A program made the position numbers and the translations under genes. Positions 15,676 to 23,673 of a stretch of DNA of 32,191 nucleotides are shown here, piece by piece. Numbering within the stretch: the stretch's first letter is position 1; each line of letters begins with the position of its first letter. A model generated the notes under the pieces. That model ran no database searches, was not told where the DNA came from, and saw only the letters and a list, made by a program, of their open reading frames with translations. Source of the DNA: JBELMB01 sp042088665 (GTDB taxonomy: Bacteria; Pseudomonadota; Alphaproteobacteria; Rhodobacterales; Rhodobacteraceae); contig JBELMB010000046.1 in assembly GCA_042088665.1 (NCBI GenBank), forward strand, positions 1 through 32,191, given 5' to 3'.

Positions 15676-16571
15676 AACTCATGACTCCAGGGTGGGTTCG
15701 CGCCGGCGCGGCTTACGGTGATTGCCGCTGCGGCTGCACCAAGTTCAGCGGCGGGTTTCAGGTCCTCAAGCCAGGCCGCGGCCAGTTTTTCCCGGGTCAG
15801 GAGACCGGCCTTCTCCAACCCGGCAAGAAAGCCCGCGTTGAACGTATCGCCCGCGCCGACGGTGTCTACCACGTCGGCCTTCTGAGCTGAAACGCGCGCC
15901 GTGCCTTCGCGACTGACGAGGTCAACACCATCGGCCCCGCGCGTCACCAGCACAAGAGCGGCTCCGCCCTTCAAAAGCGCCTCGGCCGTGGTGTTCATCC
16001 AGTCCATGTCCTCGTCGGATATCTTGACGATGTCGGCCCGTGCGAGCATGCCGTTCAGACGGTTCCGATAGCCCGCTTCGTCGGTGATGAACCCCGGGCG
16101 GATGTTTGGATCGATCATCACAAGACGCGTGCCAGCGCGTGCGCAGAGCGCGGCATAGCTGTCTGCGGCCGGGGTGCTGACAAGACTGATGCCCCCGAAG
16201 AAGAGCGCGGTGATCTCATCTCCCAGCGCGGGCAGGTCACGTTCTTCCAACATGCGTCCGGCGGTGGCCTCATCGTAGAAGGCATAGCGCGCTTGCCCGT
16301 CCACCAGCGTGACAAAGGCCAGCGTGGTCGGGCGGGCGTTGCGCGGGCAGAGCCCATGATCAACATGCGACTGTGTCAGCGCCTCTGTCAGAACGCTGCC
16401 AAAGAGGTCGGTGGACAGGCCGCCGTAGTAACCGGCAGGCGCGCCCAACCGGCCAAGGGCGATGGCCGTGTTGAACACGGCACCGCCGGCAAGCGGGGCG
16501 AAAGCCGGTTCGCCCTGTGTCGCTTCGCGGGGCAACATGTCGATCAGCGCTTCGCCGCAGCAGAGGATCAT
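15672..16571 (-). CDS. PfkB-family sugar kinase, fructokinase-like (299 aa)
   Basis: An ATP-dependent ribokinase-fold kinase; fructose is a common substrate for close relatives but is not proven. It opens with ILCCGEALIDMLP and PLAGGAVFNTAIALGRLG (signature 1 region). The C-terminal PfkB signature DTVGAGDTFNAGFLAG (from residue 236) holds the catalytic base D242. The length fits. A clear ribosome site (AAGGAG) precedes the start at 16571. It forms a two-gene operon with dtd through an overlapping stop/start; no sugar transporter is nearby, so its pathway is open. Confidence 0.9.
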   Translation of the reverse strand: MILCCGEALIDMLPREATQGEPAFAPLAGGAVFNTAIALGRLGAPAGYYGGLSTDLFGSVLTEALTQSHVDHGLCPRNARPTTLAFVTLVDGQARYAFYDEATAGRMLEERDLPALGDEITALFFGGISLVSTPAADSYAALCARAGTRLVMIDPNIRPGFITDEAGYRNRLNGMLARADIVKISDEDMDWMNTTAEALLKGGAALVLVTRGADGVDLVSREGTARVSAQKADVVDTVGAGDTFNAGFLAGLEKAGLLTREKLAAAWLEDLKPAAELGAAAAAITVSRAGANPPWSHEL

Positions 16572-16737
16572 AGGGAAGGGCTCCTTGGATGTTTGCGCTC
16601 ACATTGCCTTGCTGTAACTGGGTTTGGTCGCGGCGAAAAGCCGGGTTTTCCCACAGGGTCCCGGACGCGCGCAAAGCGTGGCCGCCGTGCCAAGGGCAGG
16701 CGACAACGACTGCGCCGCCTGGCACGACAGGATGTAG

Positions 16738-16755
16738 CGCGGGGTTTACCCCGCG
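16738..16755. terminator. Hairpin CGCGGGG/CCCCGCG after the zinc-ribbon gene
   Basis: A perfect 7-bp GC stem with loop TTTA lies 5 bases beyond the minus-strand stop at 16760. No T-run follows, so termination would be atypical for a Rho-independent site. Confidence 0.5.
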
Positions 16756-16759
16756 TGCC

Positions 16760-17899
16760 TCACTGCGACATGGCCATGACATAGCCAACCGCACCTGCAA
16801 CGATCAGGCCGAGCACCACGGCCACGGCAATCTTCCACGCCGACCAGGGCCGTTCGCCCTGCACCCGTCCTGTCCGGCCGTTCACGACAAACCGGTAGGT
16901 CTTGTCGCGATATTTGTAGGCCGCCATCCAGACCGGCAGCAATACGTGCTTGAACGTTACGTCACGCACATCCGTGTCGATGCGGTGGATGCGTTGGCGG
17001 TCCCCACCGATGTCGAACTTCACGTCGCGCTCGATCTGACGGTCCATCTTGGCCCGCGCCTCTTCGAAACCCGCGTCAAGGTCCACCTGGTACCCTTCGG
17101 CCCGGAACCCGGCGAGGAACTCGGGCCGGTAGGGTTCCATCGCCGCAAGATCCCAAGGCTCCAGCGCATCGGTGAACCGCTTGGGCAGCGCCTTGGAGGC
17201 CAGCACAAGAACGTCGTCAAAGAACCGCTTCACCCCACCCGACACCGGGGCCCAGCGGACTTTCTGCACGCGCACTGTTTCCGTCTTGCCGTCTCGGACG
17301 ACCTGTCGTGTCTCGTAGTAGACCGTGCCGCGTTCACCACGATACCGCGAGGCAGTGTCGGCGTCATAGGTCCAATAGGGCACGTAGATCCCCGTCATCT
17401 TGCGGCCCTTGCGCGCATAGTCCTGCAGGCCGTTGGGTGCGAACCACAGCTTGCCCAGCCAGCCTGTCATTGCGTCGCGCGCGGCTTCCTCATCGAGGGC
17501 AAAGGGCAGCAGCCCACGCGGCTTGATGTGCCGGTGCGTGCCCGTGTCTGTCACCACTGGCGTCGCGCAGAACGGACATTCTGTGGCATGGACATCGGGA
17601 TCGAACTCGACCTGTGCCGCGCAGTTCGGGCAGGATGAGACCCGCGTTTCTTCCATGTCCTGAAGCGGCAGCAGGTTGGCCAGCGCCTTTCGGAAATCAA
17701 GCTCCTTGATCCCGCCTTCCCATGGGTTTGTTTCGGCCACCTCTCCAGTGGCACCGCAGAAATCGCAGACAAGCTGATTGGCCTCCGGATCAAATCGGAA
17801 GTCGGCGCCACACTGATCACAAGGGAAACGGTGTTCCTCGGCCGTCTTGGACTGGGACGGCGTCTCTGGTGGGGCTGGCGGGGCAGGAGGTGTGGTCAT
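16760..17899 (-). CDS. Double zinc-ribbon protein with C-terminal membrane anchor (379 aa)
   Basis: Probably a cytosolic metal-binding protein tethered to the membrane. Eight cysteines form two ribbons: CDQC (27-30) with CDFC (45-48), and CPNC (90-93) with CPFC (108-111). A Pro-rich tail of about 17 residues precedes them. The middle (about 130-345) is an uncharacterised domain with IYVPYWTYDADTASRYRG and VLLPVWMAAYKYRDKTYRF. Residues 354-375 are a single hydrophobic helix, so it looks tail-anchored. Proteins of this kind are often labelled TFIIB-type zinc-finger or primosomal-protein-like, a name not supported by function. From memory, relatives often neighbour SPFH proteins. The ribosome site AGAAGG is clear. 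It starts 74 bases from the divergent CZB gene. Confidence 0.82.
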   Translation of the reverse strand: MTTPPAPPAPPETPSQSKTAEEHRFPCDQCGADFRFDPEANQLVCDFCGATGEVAETNPWEGGIKELDFRKALANLLPLQDMEETRVSSCPNCAAQVEFDPDVHATECPFCATPVVTDTGTHRHIKPRGLLPFALDEEAARDAMTGWLGKLWFAPNGLQDYARKGRKMTGIYVPYWTYDADTASRYRGERGTVYYETRQVVRDGKTETVRVQKVRWAPVSGGVKRFFDDVLVLASKALPKRFTDALEPWDLAAMEPYRPEFLAGFRAEGYQVDLDAGFEEARAKMDRQIERDVKFDIGGDRQRIHRIDTDVRDVTFKHVLLPVWMAAYKYRDKTYRFVVNGRTGRVQGERPWSAWKIAVAVVLGLIVAGAVGYVMAMSQ

Positions 17900-17973
17900 G
17901 GCGAGACCTTCTAAGTCTTATTTAAGGTTTTGGGTCCACCCTTGGGCACCCACAGATCCGAGCGGAGTGCATC

Positions 17974-18357
17974 ATGATCCAATGCGGAAGCCAAGCGCGC
18001 ATCGACCACACGCTGAAGACATATCGCAGATTTATCGCGGATCTCCGGCAAGCCATCTTTTCCGGCAACCTGCACGTGCCACCAGAGGTGATCGCCTGTC
18101 CCCAGCCCTGTGATTTCGGTTCCTGGCTGGAAGGGATGTATGTCCAGCACGACAGCCAGACCTCCATCAGTTTGGCAAGCCTGAAACAGGCCCATATCGT
18201 TCTGCATCGCGACGCTGCGCAAATTGCCCGATTTATCGCAGAGGATCGGCCCGACGCAGCCCATGAGGCCTTTCACCGGCCAGAGTTCGTCGCCGCGGGG
18301 GAGGACCTGCTGGTCGGTCTCGCTGAATTGCGGGGGTTGCTCAGGGCTGCGGCTTGA
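17974..18357 (+). CDS. Stand-alone CZB (chemoreceptor zinc-binding) domain protein (127 aa)
   Basis: The protein consists of one CZB-type helical bundle with the expected His-Cys-His-His zinc ligands: H12 (ARIDH), C46 (CDFGSWLEGM), H74 and H78 (AHIVLH). CZB domains usually sit at the ends of chemoreceptors or diguanylate cyclases, where they sense zinc or hypochlorite by changes at the Cys; here no output domain is attached, so it must act in trans or bind metal on its own. A GGAG-like site precedes the ATG. Its final 17 bases overlap, tail to tail, the end of the cytochrome b561 gene. The closest neighbour is the divergent zinc-ribbon gene, so a shared metal theme is possible. Confidence 0.8.
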   Translation: MIQCGSQARIDHTLKTYRRFIADLRQAIFSGNLHVPPEVIACPQPCDFGSWLEGMYVQHDSQTSISLASLKQAHIVLHRDAAQIARFIAEDRPDAAHEAFHRPEFVAAGEDLLVGLAELRGLLRAAA

Positions 18358-18820
18358 ACATGCGCATAAGAACACCGTCCCCCTTGAGCGCCTGATGCAG
18401 GATCGCCACTACGGCGTGACCGACAGCGGTGAGCATCAGCACCTTGCCGACGATTTCATGCACGTCGCCCACATCCGCCAAGCCACCGAACCATGCCAGT
18501 GACCCGCCAATCGGCGCCATGAACATCAACAGGTACAGCAGGCGATGCCCCCAGACGGCCGCCAATGTCATCATGGGGGATGTCCCGGGCATCACACCGG
18601 GCGCACCCTGAACCATGCGCACGATCAGGCGCAGGATAACGGCGACCAGCGCGCCGATGCCGAAATACACATGCAAGGGCGTGCTCACGCCGGTGCCGGT
18701 CAGCTTGGCATCCAGCGCCTTTCCCATATTTTCGTGGCTGAAAAACGCCCCGAAAATCAGGAAGGCCGATGCCCAGTGCAACCCGATCTGGAGAGCTGAG
18801 TACCCCGTTTTCTCTGCCAT
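18341..18820 (-). CDS. Cytochrome b561-family protein (159 aa)
   Basis: A four-helix b-type cytochrome of the inner membrane that passes electrons between quinone and a periplasmic acceptor or superoxide. Helix-associated histidines suited to bind two hemes are visible at about H15 (IGLHW), H50 (PLHVYFG), H121 and H135 (AVGHAVVAILH). Four hydrophobic stretches (about 10-28, 48-68, 84-108, 124-143) fit the family, as does the length. A strong GGAGG lies just before the ATG. The 3' end overlaps the convergent CZB gene. No dedicated electron partner is adjacent. Confidence 0.87.
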   Translation of the reverse strand: MAEKTGYSALQIGLHWASAFLIFGAFFSHENMGKALDAKLTGTGVSTPLHVYFGIGALVAVILRLIVRMVQGAPGVMPGTSPMMTLAAVWGHRLLYLLMFMAPIGGSLAWFGGLADVGDVHEIVGKVLMLTAVGHAVVAILHQALKGDGVLMRMFKPQP

Positions 18821-18934
18821 ACTGACCTCCCGGTGCCAGCTCTGCGATCTTGTCCCTGTGTCCGAAGCACCGCAATTGGGCGCGCTGCCTCAAGACCGAC
18901 CCACCTGGTCCGTGGGCCGGTTTACGAGCGGCTC

Positions 18935-20068
18935 TTAAATGCCCGGCGGTGGGGGCGGAGGCATCACGGTGAACAGCTGCGCCAGTTCCGTCACATCGCC
19001 GGCCTTTTTCCAGCCGTCCTGCCCTTGGGTCCAGACATGCGTTTCGCGATCAAACTCGCCGGTAGAAAGCATCTTGCCGAGATCGGCCTTGGAGTAGGGA
19101 CCAGAGGTGGCGCCGCTCTTGGCGACATGCCAGACGTGCTCGACCGGTGGGGGAGGCGGAGGGGGCGGTGCCGCGGCGGCCTGCCCGGGGGCGGCGCCCC
19201 AGGGTCCGGGCTGTTGCGGTTGCATCGTCTGGCCCATCTGGTTGGCCATCTGCATGCCGAGACCCGCGCCCATTCCCATGCCCATCGAGGCATCCATCGC
19301 GCCCCCCTGGCCCATGGCCTCGGCGGCTTTCCATTTCATGTGATCGTCGAGATTGCCCGCGATGCCACGCGACGTGCGCGCATCCAAGGCCTTTTCCACG
19401 GCCGGGGGGAGCGAGATGTTCTCGATGTACAACTCTGGCAGGCTCAACCCGTATTGCTGGATCGTTGGCTCGATGGCTTTGGCGATCAGGGCGCCCACGT
19501 CGCCAGTGTTGGCCGCCATGTCAAGCACCGGGATGCCCGAACGGGCAATCGCCTGGCTGAACTCCTGCACGATGATGTTGCGGATCTGAAAGCTCACTTC
19601 GTCGGTGGTGAACTCCCCGTCCGTACCGACGATCTCGGTCATGAATTTCGCGGGGTCCGCGACCTTGATCGTGTAAGAGCCAAAGGCCCGGATGCGGGTT
19701 GGCCCGAACTCCGGGTCGCGGATCATGATCGGGTTCTTGGTGCCCCACTTCAGATTGGTGAAGCGGTTGGTATTGACGAAATAGATCTCTGACTTGAAGG
19801 GCGATTGGAACCCGTGGTCCCAATGCTGCAACGAGGTCATGATCGGCATGTTGTTCGTTTCGAGCATGTAAAGCCCGGGCGTGAACACATCCGCCAACTG
19901 CCCCTCATGCACAAAAACGGCGGACTGCCCCTCGCGCACGGTCAGCTTGGCGCCGTATTTGATCTCATGGCCTTCACGCTCAAAGCGCCAGACGAGGGTG
20001 TCGCGGGTATCATCGGTCCAATGGATGACGTCGATGAACTGACCTTTGATGAAATCCCAGATTGGCAT
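18935..20068 (-). CDS. SPFH-domain protein with C-terminal GYF_2 domain (377 aa)
   Basis: A membrane-associated scaffold-like protein of the SPFH/virion-core-like family. The start at 20068 follows AGGAG and begins MPIWDFIKGQFIDVIHW, the family's usual start. The SPFH part covers about 20-270, with LTVREGQSAVFVHEG, IRAFGSYTIKV and EFTTDEVSFQIRNIIVQEFS. Residues about 275-335 are Gly/Met/Gln-rich and then Pro-rich (eight consecutive prolines) linker. The C-terminal unit (about 325-370; WHVAKSGATSGPYSKADLGK, then THVWTQGQDGWKKAGD) is a GYF_2-type module that could bind proline-rich partners, including its own proline-rich tail. It has no signal peptide or membrane helix. Separate from the downstream cluster, its promoter should lie in 20069-20310. 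Confidence 0.85.
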   Translation of the reverse strand: MPIWDFIKGQFIDVIHWTDDTRDTLVWRFEREGHEIKYGAKLTVREGQSAVFVHEGQLADVFTPGLYMLETNNMPIMTSLQHWDHGFQSPFKSEIYFVNTNRFTNLKWGTKNPIMIRDPEFGPTRIRAFGSYTIKVADPAKFMTEIVGTDGEFTTDEVSFQIRNIIVQEFSQAIARSGIPVLDMAANTGDVGALIAKAIEPTIQQYGLSLPELYIENISLPPAVEKALDARTSRGIAGNLDDHMKWKAAEAMGQGGAMDASMGMGMGAGLGMQMANQMGQTMQPQQPGPWGAAPGQAAAAPPPPPPPPVEHVWHVAKSGATSGPYSKADLGKMLSTGEFDRETHVWTQGQDGWKKAGDVTELAQLFTVMPPPPPPGI

Positions 20069-20310
20069 ATGCACTCCTATTGCGCGGCAAGGGCCCGCAT
20101 GATGAGCGGTCCCGTCTTTCATGATCTGGATGTAAGCTTGGCACATCCGCCTTTTCAGGGGAAGTGAGCGCAAACCGCCCCGTTGACATGTCGCTGGGCC
20201 GCGACGCAGGTGTTGGCCGGGTCAGGGGAGGAACGCACGTCGACATCCCTCTCCCTACCGCCCTTTATCTTGGGGCGATTCGGATAAGAAACAGTTCCCA
20301 AATCTGCAAA

Positions 20311-20328
20311 CTGCGGTGTTTCCCGCAG
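20311..20328. terminator. Hairpin CTGCGG/CCGCAG downstream of the DUF2927 gene
   Basis: A 6-bp stem with a TGTTTC loop lies 26 bases beyond the minus-strand DUF2927 stop, and in that direction is followed by TTTGCAGATTTGGG. It is a reasonable end for the TelA/XpaC operon. The rest of 20069-20310 shows no other gene and should hold the SPFH promoter. Confidence 0.45.
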
Positions 20329-20353
20329 GTCTGTTTCCCTGTGAAGCCGACAG

Positions 20354-21343
20354 TCAGATCGGTGTTTGAATGCCCAAAAGCTCTGCCGCGCGCTCGCGCG
20401 CCACCGGAAGGGCGGCTTCGGACCGCATGCCCGGGCGCAGGCGTGGGTCGTAGAGGATCTTCAACAGCATTTCGTCGTGGCGCGTCAGCAGGGCAAACTC
20501 GTCGTCATCGTTGAAGATCGAAGGCCGCGCGCGAGGGTCATCATTGCCCAGCCCCATGCCCTGCGCCATTTCTTCATGGATGCAGGAGCGGCGCATCAGA
20601 TCGGGATGTTCGGAACGGATCACGGCGATGGCCGTTCCGTAATCGTAGCCACCGGCATTCCGTGCAAAGGCGACCACGAGGCAATGGATGCTGCGCGGCA
20701 GCCGGTCAAACAGGCGCAGCGCCGCGGGGTTCACATCCGGGACGATCTGGCGAATGCGCGGGGCGATCAGGCCGGCGTCGTCCTCGCTCATGAACAGGAC
20801 GTGAAAATTGGCGTTGTCGTCGACCATCGACATCGGATGGTCGGTGATCCGGGACAAACGGGCGGTGAATTGCGTGACTTCCCGCTGGTTCCACGCAATC
20901 TGATCCTGCGGCACGCCGGGGCCGAATTCCGTGGTGACCCGAACCGGCTGCGTCCATTTCTTGATGGCGCTTGAGGCATTGCCATTCGAGGGGCGCAGGC
21001 CCTGTCCACGCACGTATTCTTCTTCGAGGGCGATGGAGACAAAGTTCCGCACCAGCATCGTGTCGGTGAAGGCCGTGTCCGGCCCGCCCCCATCCGTGCG
21101 CAGCAGACCTCGCGCAGAAAGGTCGGTTTCCACCCGGCTGTAATAGGCCGCAAGCGCGCGGCTTTCGGGGGAGGGTTCCGCGACGCGGGGCGCGCTGGTC
21201 GTAACCGAGGCGGCCTGCGTTGCGGCGGGTCTTGCGGTGGGTGTCACGGCGGTATCGTCGGGTGCCAAAGAGGAGGTCTCGCAGGCGGTCAGACCTACGA
21301 GACCCATCAAGGCAAAGCAAAACCGCCGTGCACCTGTCGTCAT
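20354..21343 (-). CDS. DUF2927 lipoprotein (329 aa)
   Basis: A secreted lipoprotein of unknown function: signal peptide (about 1-20) with lipobox GLTAC, then a Thr/Ala/Pro linker to about residue 60. The DUF2927 domain follows; it is recognised by RNFVSIALEEEY, the conserved SCIHEEMAQGMGLGND, and SIFNDDDEFALLTRHDEMLLKILYD near the C-terminus. The HEEMAQ stretch, with a nearby His-Asp set (RHDEML), resembles a zinc-metalloprotease-like arrangement; that is a guess from motif shape only. Its start lies 2 bases after the TelA stop, so it is in the same operon. DUF2927 proteins are common in Rhodobacteraceae. Confidence 0.85.
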   Translation of the reverse strand: MTTGARRFCFALMGLVGLTACETSSLAPDDTAVTPTARPAATQAASVTTSAPRVAEPSPESRALAAYYSRVETDLSARGLLRTDGGGPDTAFTDTMLVRNFVSIALEEEYVRGQGLRPSNGNASSAIKKWTQPVRVTTEFGPGVPQDQIAWNQREVTQFTARLSRITDHPMSMVDDNANFHVLFMSEDDAGLIAPRIRQIVPDVNPAALRLFDRLPRSIHCLVVAFARNAGGYDYGTAIAVIRSEHPDLMRRSCIHEEMAQGMGLGNDDPRARPSIFNDDDEFALLTRHDEMLLKILYDPRLRPGMRSEAALPVARERAAELLGIQTPI

Positions 21344-21345
21344 GT

Positions 21346-22542
21346 TCAGGAAGGGACCGACGTCGCTGCCACATCCCCAGTGCCCGTGCCGCTGGATTTT
21401 GCGGCGGCGAGCGTGTCGCGCAGGTCCTTTTCCATCTTCTTGAGCTCATCCTCGGCGGCCGCACGGCGAGATTTGCCCTCGTCGGCGATTCTGAGGCTGT
21501 CCTCGATGGTGCCGATCAGATCGGCGTTGGCCTGCTTGACCGCTTCGATGTCGAAGACGCCGCGCTCCATCTCTTCGCGGATCATGGCATTCGATTCGCG
21601 CAGGTTCGCGGCGTTCGACGTGAGCAACTCGTTGGTCAGGTCGTTGGCGTCGCGCACGGCGGCGGCGGCGGCCTTTGACCGCTGCATCGTGACGGCCTGC
21701 GCCAGCTGGGTTTCCCAGAGCGGCACGGTGTTGACCAGTGTCGAGTTGATCTTGGTCACCAGAGACTTGTCGTTTTCCTGCACCAACCGGATCGAGGGCA
21801 GGGACTGCATCGTCACCTGGCGCGTCAGTTTCAGGTCGTGCACCCGACGCTCCAGATCGTCGCGGGCGGCGCGCACGTCGCGCAGTTCCTGAGCCTTCAT
21901 CACCGCGTCGTTCTCATCGGCGGCCTGAACTTCGGCCTCCTTGGCGGGGATGGTCACGGTGTCCAGCTCATCGAGCTTTTCCTGACCGGCGGCGATGTAC
22001 AGCGCCAGTTCGTCGTAGAACTGCAGCGTCTTTTCATACAGCAGGTCAAGCGACTTGATGTCTTTCAACAGGACATGCTCGTGCTTCAGCAGGTCATCGG
22101 TGATCTTGTCGATCTGCCCCTGCACGGTTTCAAAGCGCGCAGTGAACTTGGCAAAGGGCGCTGCCCGGCCAAGAAGCTTTTCCCACCAGCTGCGCTCGCG
22201 GCGGACGTCCAGTTCGGACACCGAAAAGCCGCGGATCGTGGTGACCATGTTGCGCAAGCCGTCGCCCGCAGGACCTACGTCCTTGTTGCGGACGTCCTGC
22301 AACATCGCCTGGCTGATGGTCTGCAACTCCGCCTGCGCGGCCGACCCGAAGGAGACGATGGAATTCGTGTCCCCCATGTCAATCTCGTCCATGCGGGTGC
22401 GGATTTCTTCGCTCACCTCAGGGGATGCCTCCTTGTAGGGCACCACCGCGTTGGCCTCGACCGGGTCGGGCAGGACAACTGCGTTCACTTCGTCAACCAG
22501 TTGAAGCGCTTGCTCCGCTTCCTGACGCACTTTTTCAGACAT
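21346..22542 (-). CDS. TelA/KlaA-type toxic anion resistance family protein (398 aa)
   Basis: A member of the family named for tellurite resistance (TelA, KlaA); biochemical activity is unknown, and links to membrane stress and metal resistance are known for some members. It is almost entirely alpha-helical and coiled-coil. Family-typical segments are WWEKLLGRAAPFAKFTARFETVQGQI, LYEKTLQFYDELALYI and TMQSLPSIRLVQENDKSLVTKI, followed by AVTMQRSKAAAAAV. The length is normal. GGGGGAG precedes the start. It lies 27 bases after the XpaC gene and directly before DUF2927. No transmembrane helix or signal is visible, so it is probably a cytosolic partner of the membrane proteins here. Confidence 0.9.
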   Translation of the reverse strand: MSEKVRQEAEQALQLVDEVNAVVLPDPVEANAVVPYKEASPEVSEEIRTRMDEIDMGDTNSIVSFGSAAQAELQTISQAMLQDVRNKDVGPAGDGLRNMVTTIRGFSVSELDVRRERSWWEKLLGRAAPFAKFTARFETVQGQIDKITDDLLKHEHVLLKDIKSLDLLYEKTLQFYDELALYIAAGQEKLDELDTVTIPAKEAEVQAADENDAVMKAQELRDVRAARDDLERRVHDLKLTRQVTMQSLPSIRLVQENDKSLVTKINSTLVNTVPLWETQLAQAVTMQRSKAAAAAVRDANDLTNELLTSNAANLRESNAMIREEMERGVFDIEAVKQANADLIGTIEDSLRIADEGKSRRAAAEDELKKMEKDLRDTLAAAKSSGTGTGDVAATSVPS

Positions 22543-22569
22543 GGGCTCCCCCGTTCAGTAATGACCGTC

Positions 22570-23460
22570 TCAATCGAGACGCACACCTTCGCGCTGCAAC
22601 CGTTCGCGCAACACGTCAATTTCAATGTTCAGATCCGCGTTTTCGTCCTGGATCAGCTTGTCGATCTTCTTGTCAAAGCTCTCTTCCAGATCGGTCAAAA
22701 GCATCATGAAATCGCTGCGCGCGCCACGATCCTGGCTGCGCGAGAAAATATCGGAAAACTTTACCGCAGCGTCCTTGGCCCCCATCAGGTAGACACCGAG
22801 AAATTTCTTGGCGGCAGTCAGGTCGCGCGGGTCTTCCTCGACCGTGCGAATCATTTCCTGCACCTTGGTGGCAAAGCGTTCGACGCGGGCCTCGACCTGC
22901 CGGTCTCCGGCGCGTTTCACAGCGTCGGCCATGGCGGCGAGATGGCTCTCGGCCTCATCCACAACGCGGGCCACGCGGTCCTGCTGAAAGGTGTCGATGC
23001 CTTCCATGCCCTTGTCTTTCATCGGGTCAAAGCCGAACGCGCCCAGATGCAGCGCACCGGCGCCAAGGCCAAAGACGACCGCGGCGAGGATCTGCGGGTC
23101 ATTGCGCATTACGGCAAGCGCCGTGCCAACCGCACAAAGCACGGCGGCAAACAGCTTGCGCGGGATGCTCGGACGACGAGCGACCTTGCGGCCATGATAG
23201 GCCGCCTCGGCGATCAACCCGTCACGCAGCAGCCAGGCGCCAAGGATCCAGGCACCGGCGCCCGCAAGGCCAAGCGCCAGATTGGTCGCGCCGCCGCCAA
23301 AGACCGCCATGGTTGCCAGCACGATGGCCGGCACGAACATCACGTTGGAGCGCGCGCCTGCCGGTGCAACCTTGGCGCCCTGAAAGGCCGGGCGGTCCTG
23401 TGATGCAAGGGGTTCTGACTCGCCATCGGGGCTGAATTTGCCGCCAAACCGTTTTGCCAT
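22570..23460 (-). CDS. XpaC-family membrane protein, copy 1 (296 aa)
   Basis: Family of 5-bromo-4-chloroindolyl phosphate hydrolysis protein (XpaC); true activity unclear, and its members are often encoded next to telA. Two hydrophobic pairs are seen near residues 38-75 and 105-145, and the C-terminal half is helical and charged (AKKFLGVYLMGAKDAAVKFSDI, then DLEESFDKKIDKLIQDENADL). Start at 23460; its preceding gene, the 29-aa ORF, ends 4 bases away. It shares an outline with copy 2 at 23674: hydrophobic N-half, a FGxDPMxxKG motif, helical C-half. Confidence 0.83.
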   Translation of the reverse strand: MAKRFGGKFSPDGESEPLASQDRPAFQGAKVAPAGARSNVMFVPAIVLATMAVFGGGATNLALGLAGAGAWILGAWLLRDGLIAEAAYHGRKVARRPSIPRKLFAAVLCAVGTALAVMRNDPQILAAVVFGLGAGALHLGAFGFDPMKDKGMEGIDTFQQDRVARVVDEAESHLAAMADAVKRAGDRQVEARVERFATKVQEMIRTVEEDPRDLTAAKKFLGVYLMGAKDAAVKFSDIFSRSQDRGARSDFMMLLTDLEESFDKKIDKLIQDENADLNIEIDVLRERLQREGVRLD

Positions 23461-23464
23461 GGCG

Positions 23465-23554
23465 CTAGAGCCCCCCGAGCCAACCGGTTGCGACCCCGAA
23501 CAGGAGGACGATCAACAAAACATAACTGACCTTTTGCAAGGCGTTTCCGGACAT
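23465..23554 (-). CDS. 29-residue predicted membrane microprotein
   Basis: Start ATG at 23554 follows AAGGGGG at a good distance; the TAG stop at 23465 is 4 bases before the xpaC start. The product begins MSGNALQKVSYVLLIVLLFG and continues VATGWLGGL: a polar N-terminus, one hydrophobic helix long enough to span a membrane, and a Gly-ended tail. It is too short for usual gene finders. The site, spacing and composition argue for a real translated gene; no family is recognised and function is unknown, plausibly as a membrane partner of the XpaC proteins. Confidence 0.6.
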   Translation of the reverse strand: MSGNALQKVSYVLLIVLLFGVATGWLGGL

Positions 23555-23673
23555 GACTGCCCCCTTAAGCGCGTACGCCGCAAACCTAAGGTTAAATTGC
23601 TGCGCTTGCTAGGGGGAACTGCGCAGGTGCAGCGTCAACCAGCAGATAATGCGTGGCAGGGGGTACCTGCGCT

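Noticed and set aside
16760..17899. Primosomal protein N' or helicase
   Set aside because: Only the zinc-cysteine pattern recalls it; no helicase motifs (Walker A, DExH) and a C-terminal membrane helix argue against it.
18833..19792. 319-codon plus-strand frame across the SPFH gene
   Set aside because: Antisense shadow of the SPFH-GYF gene; Arg/Gly/His-rich and without a motif.
21838..23403. 521-codon plus-strand frame across telA and xpaC
   Set aside because: His/Gln/Arg-rich shadow of two well-supported minus-strand genes; no family match.
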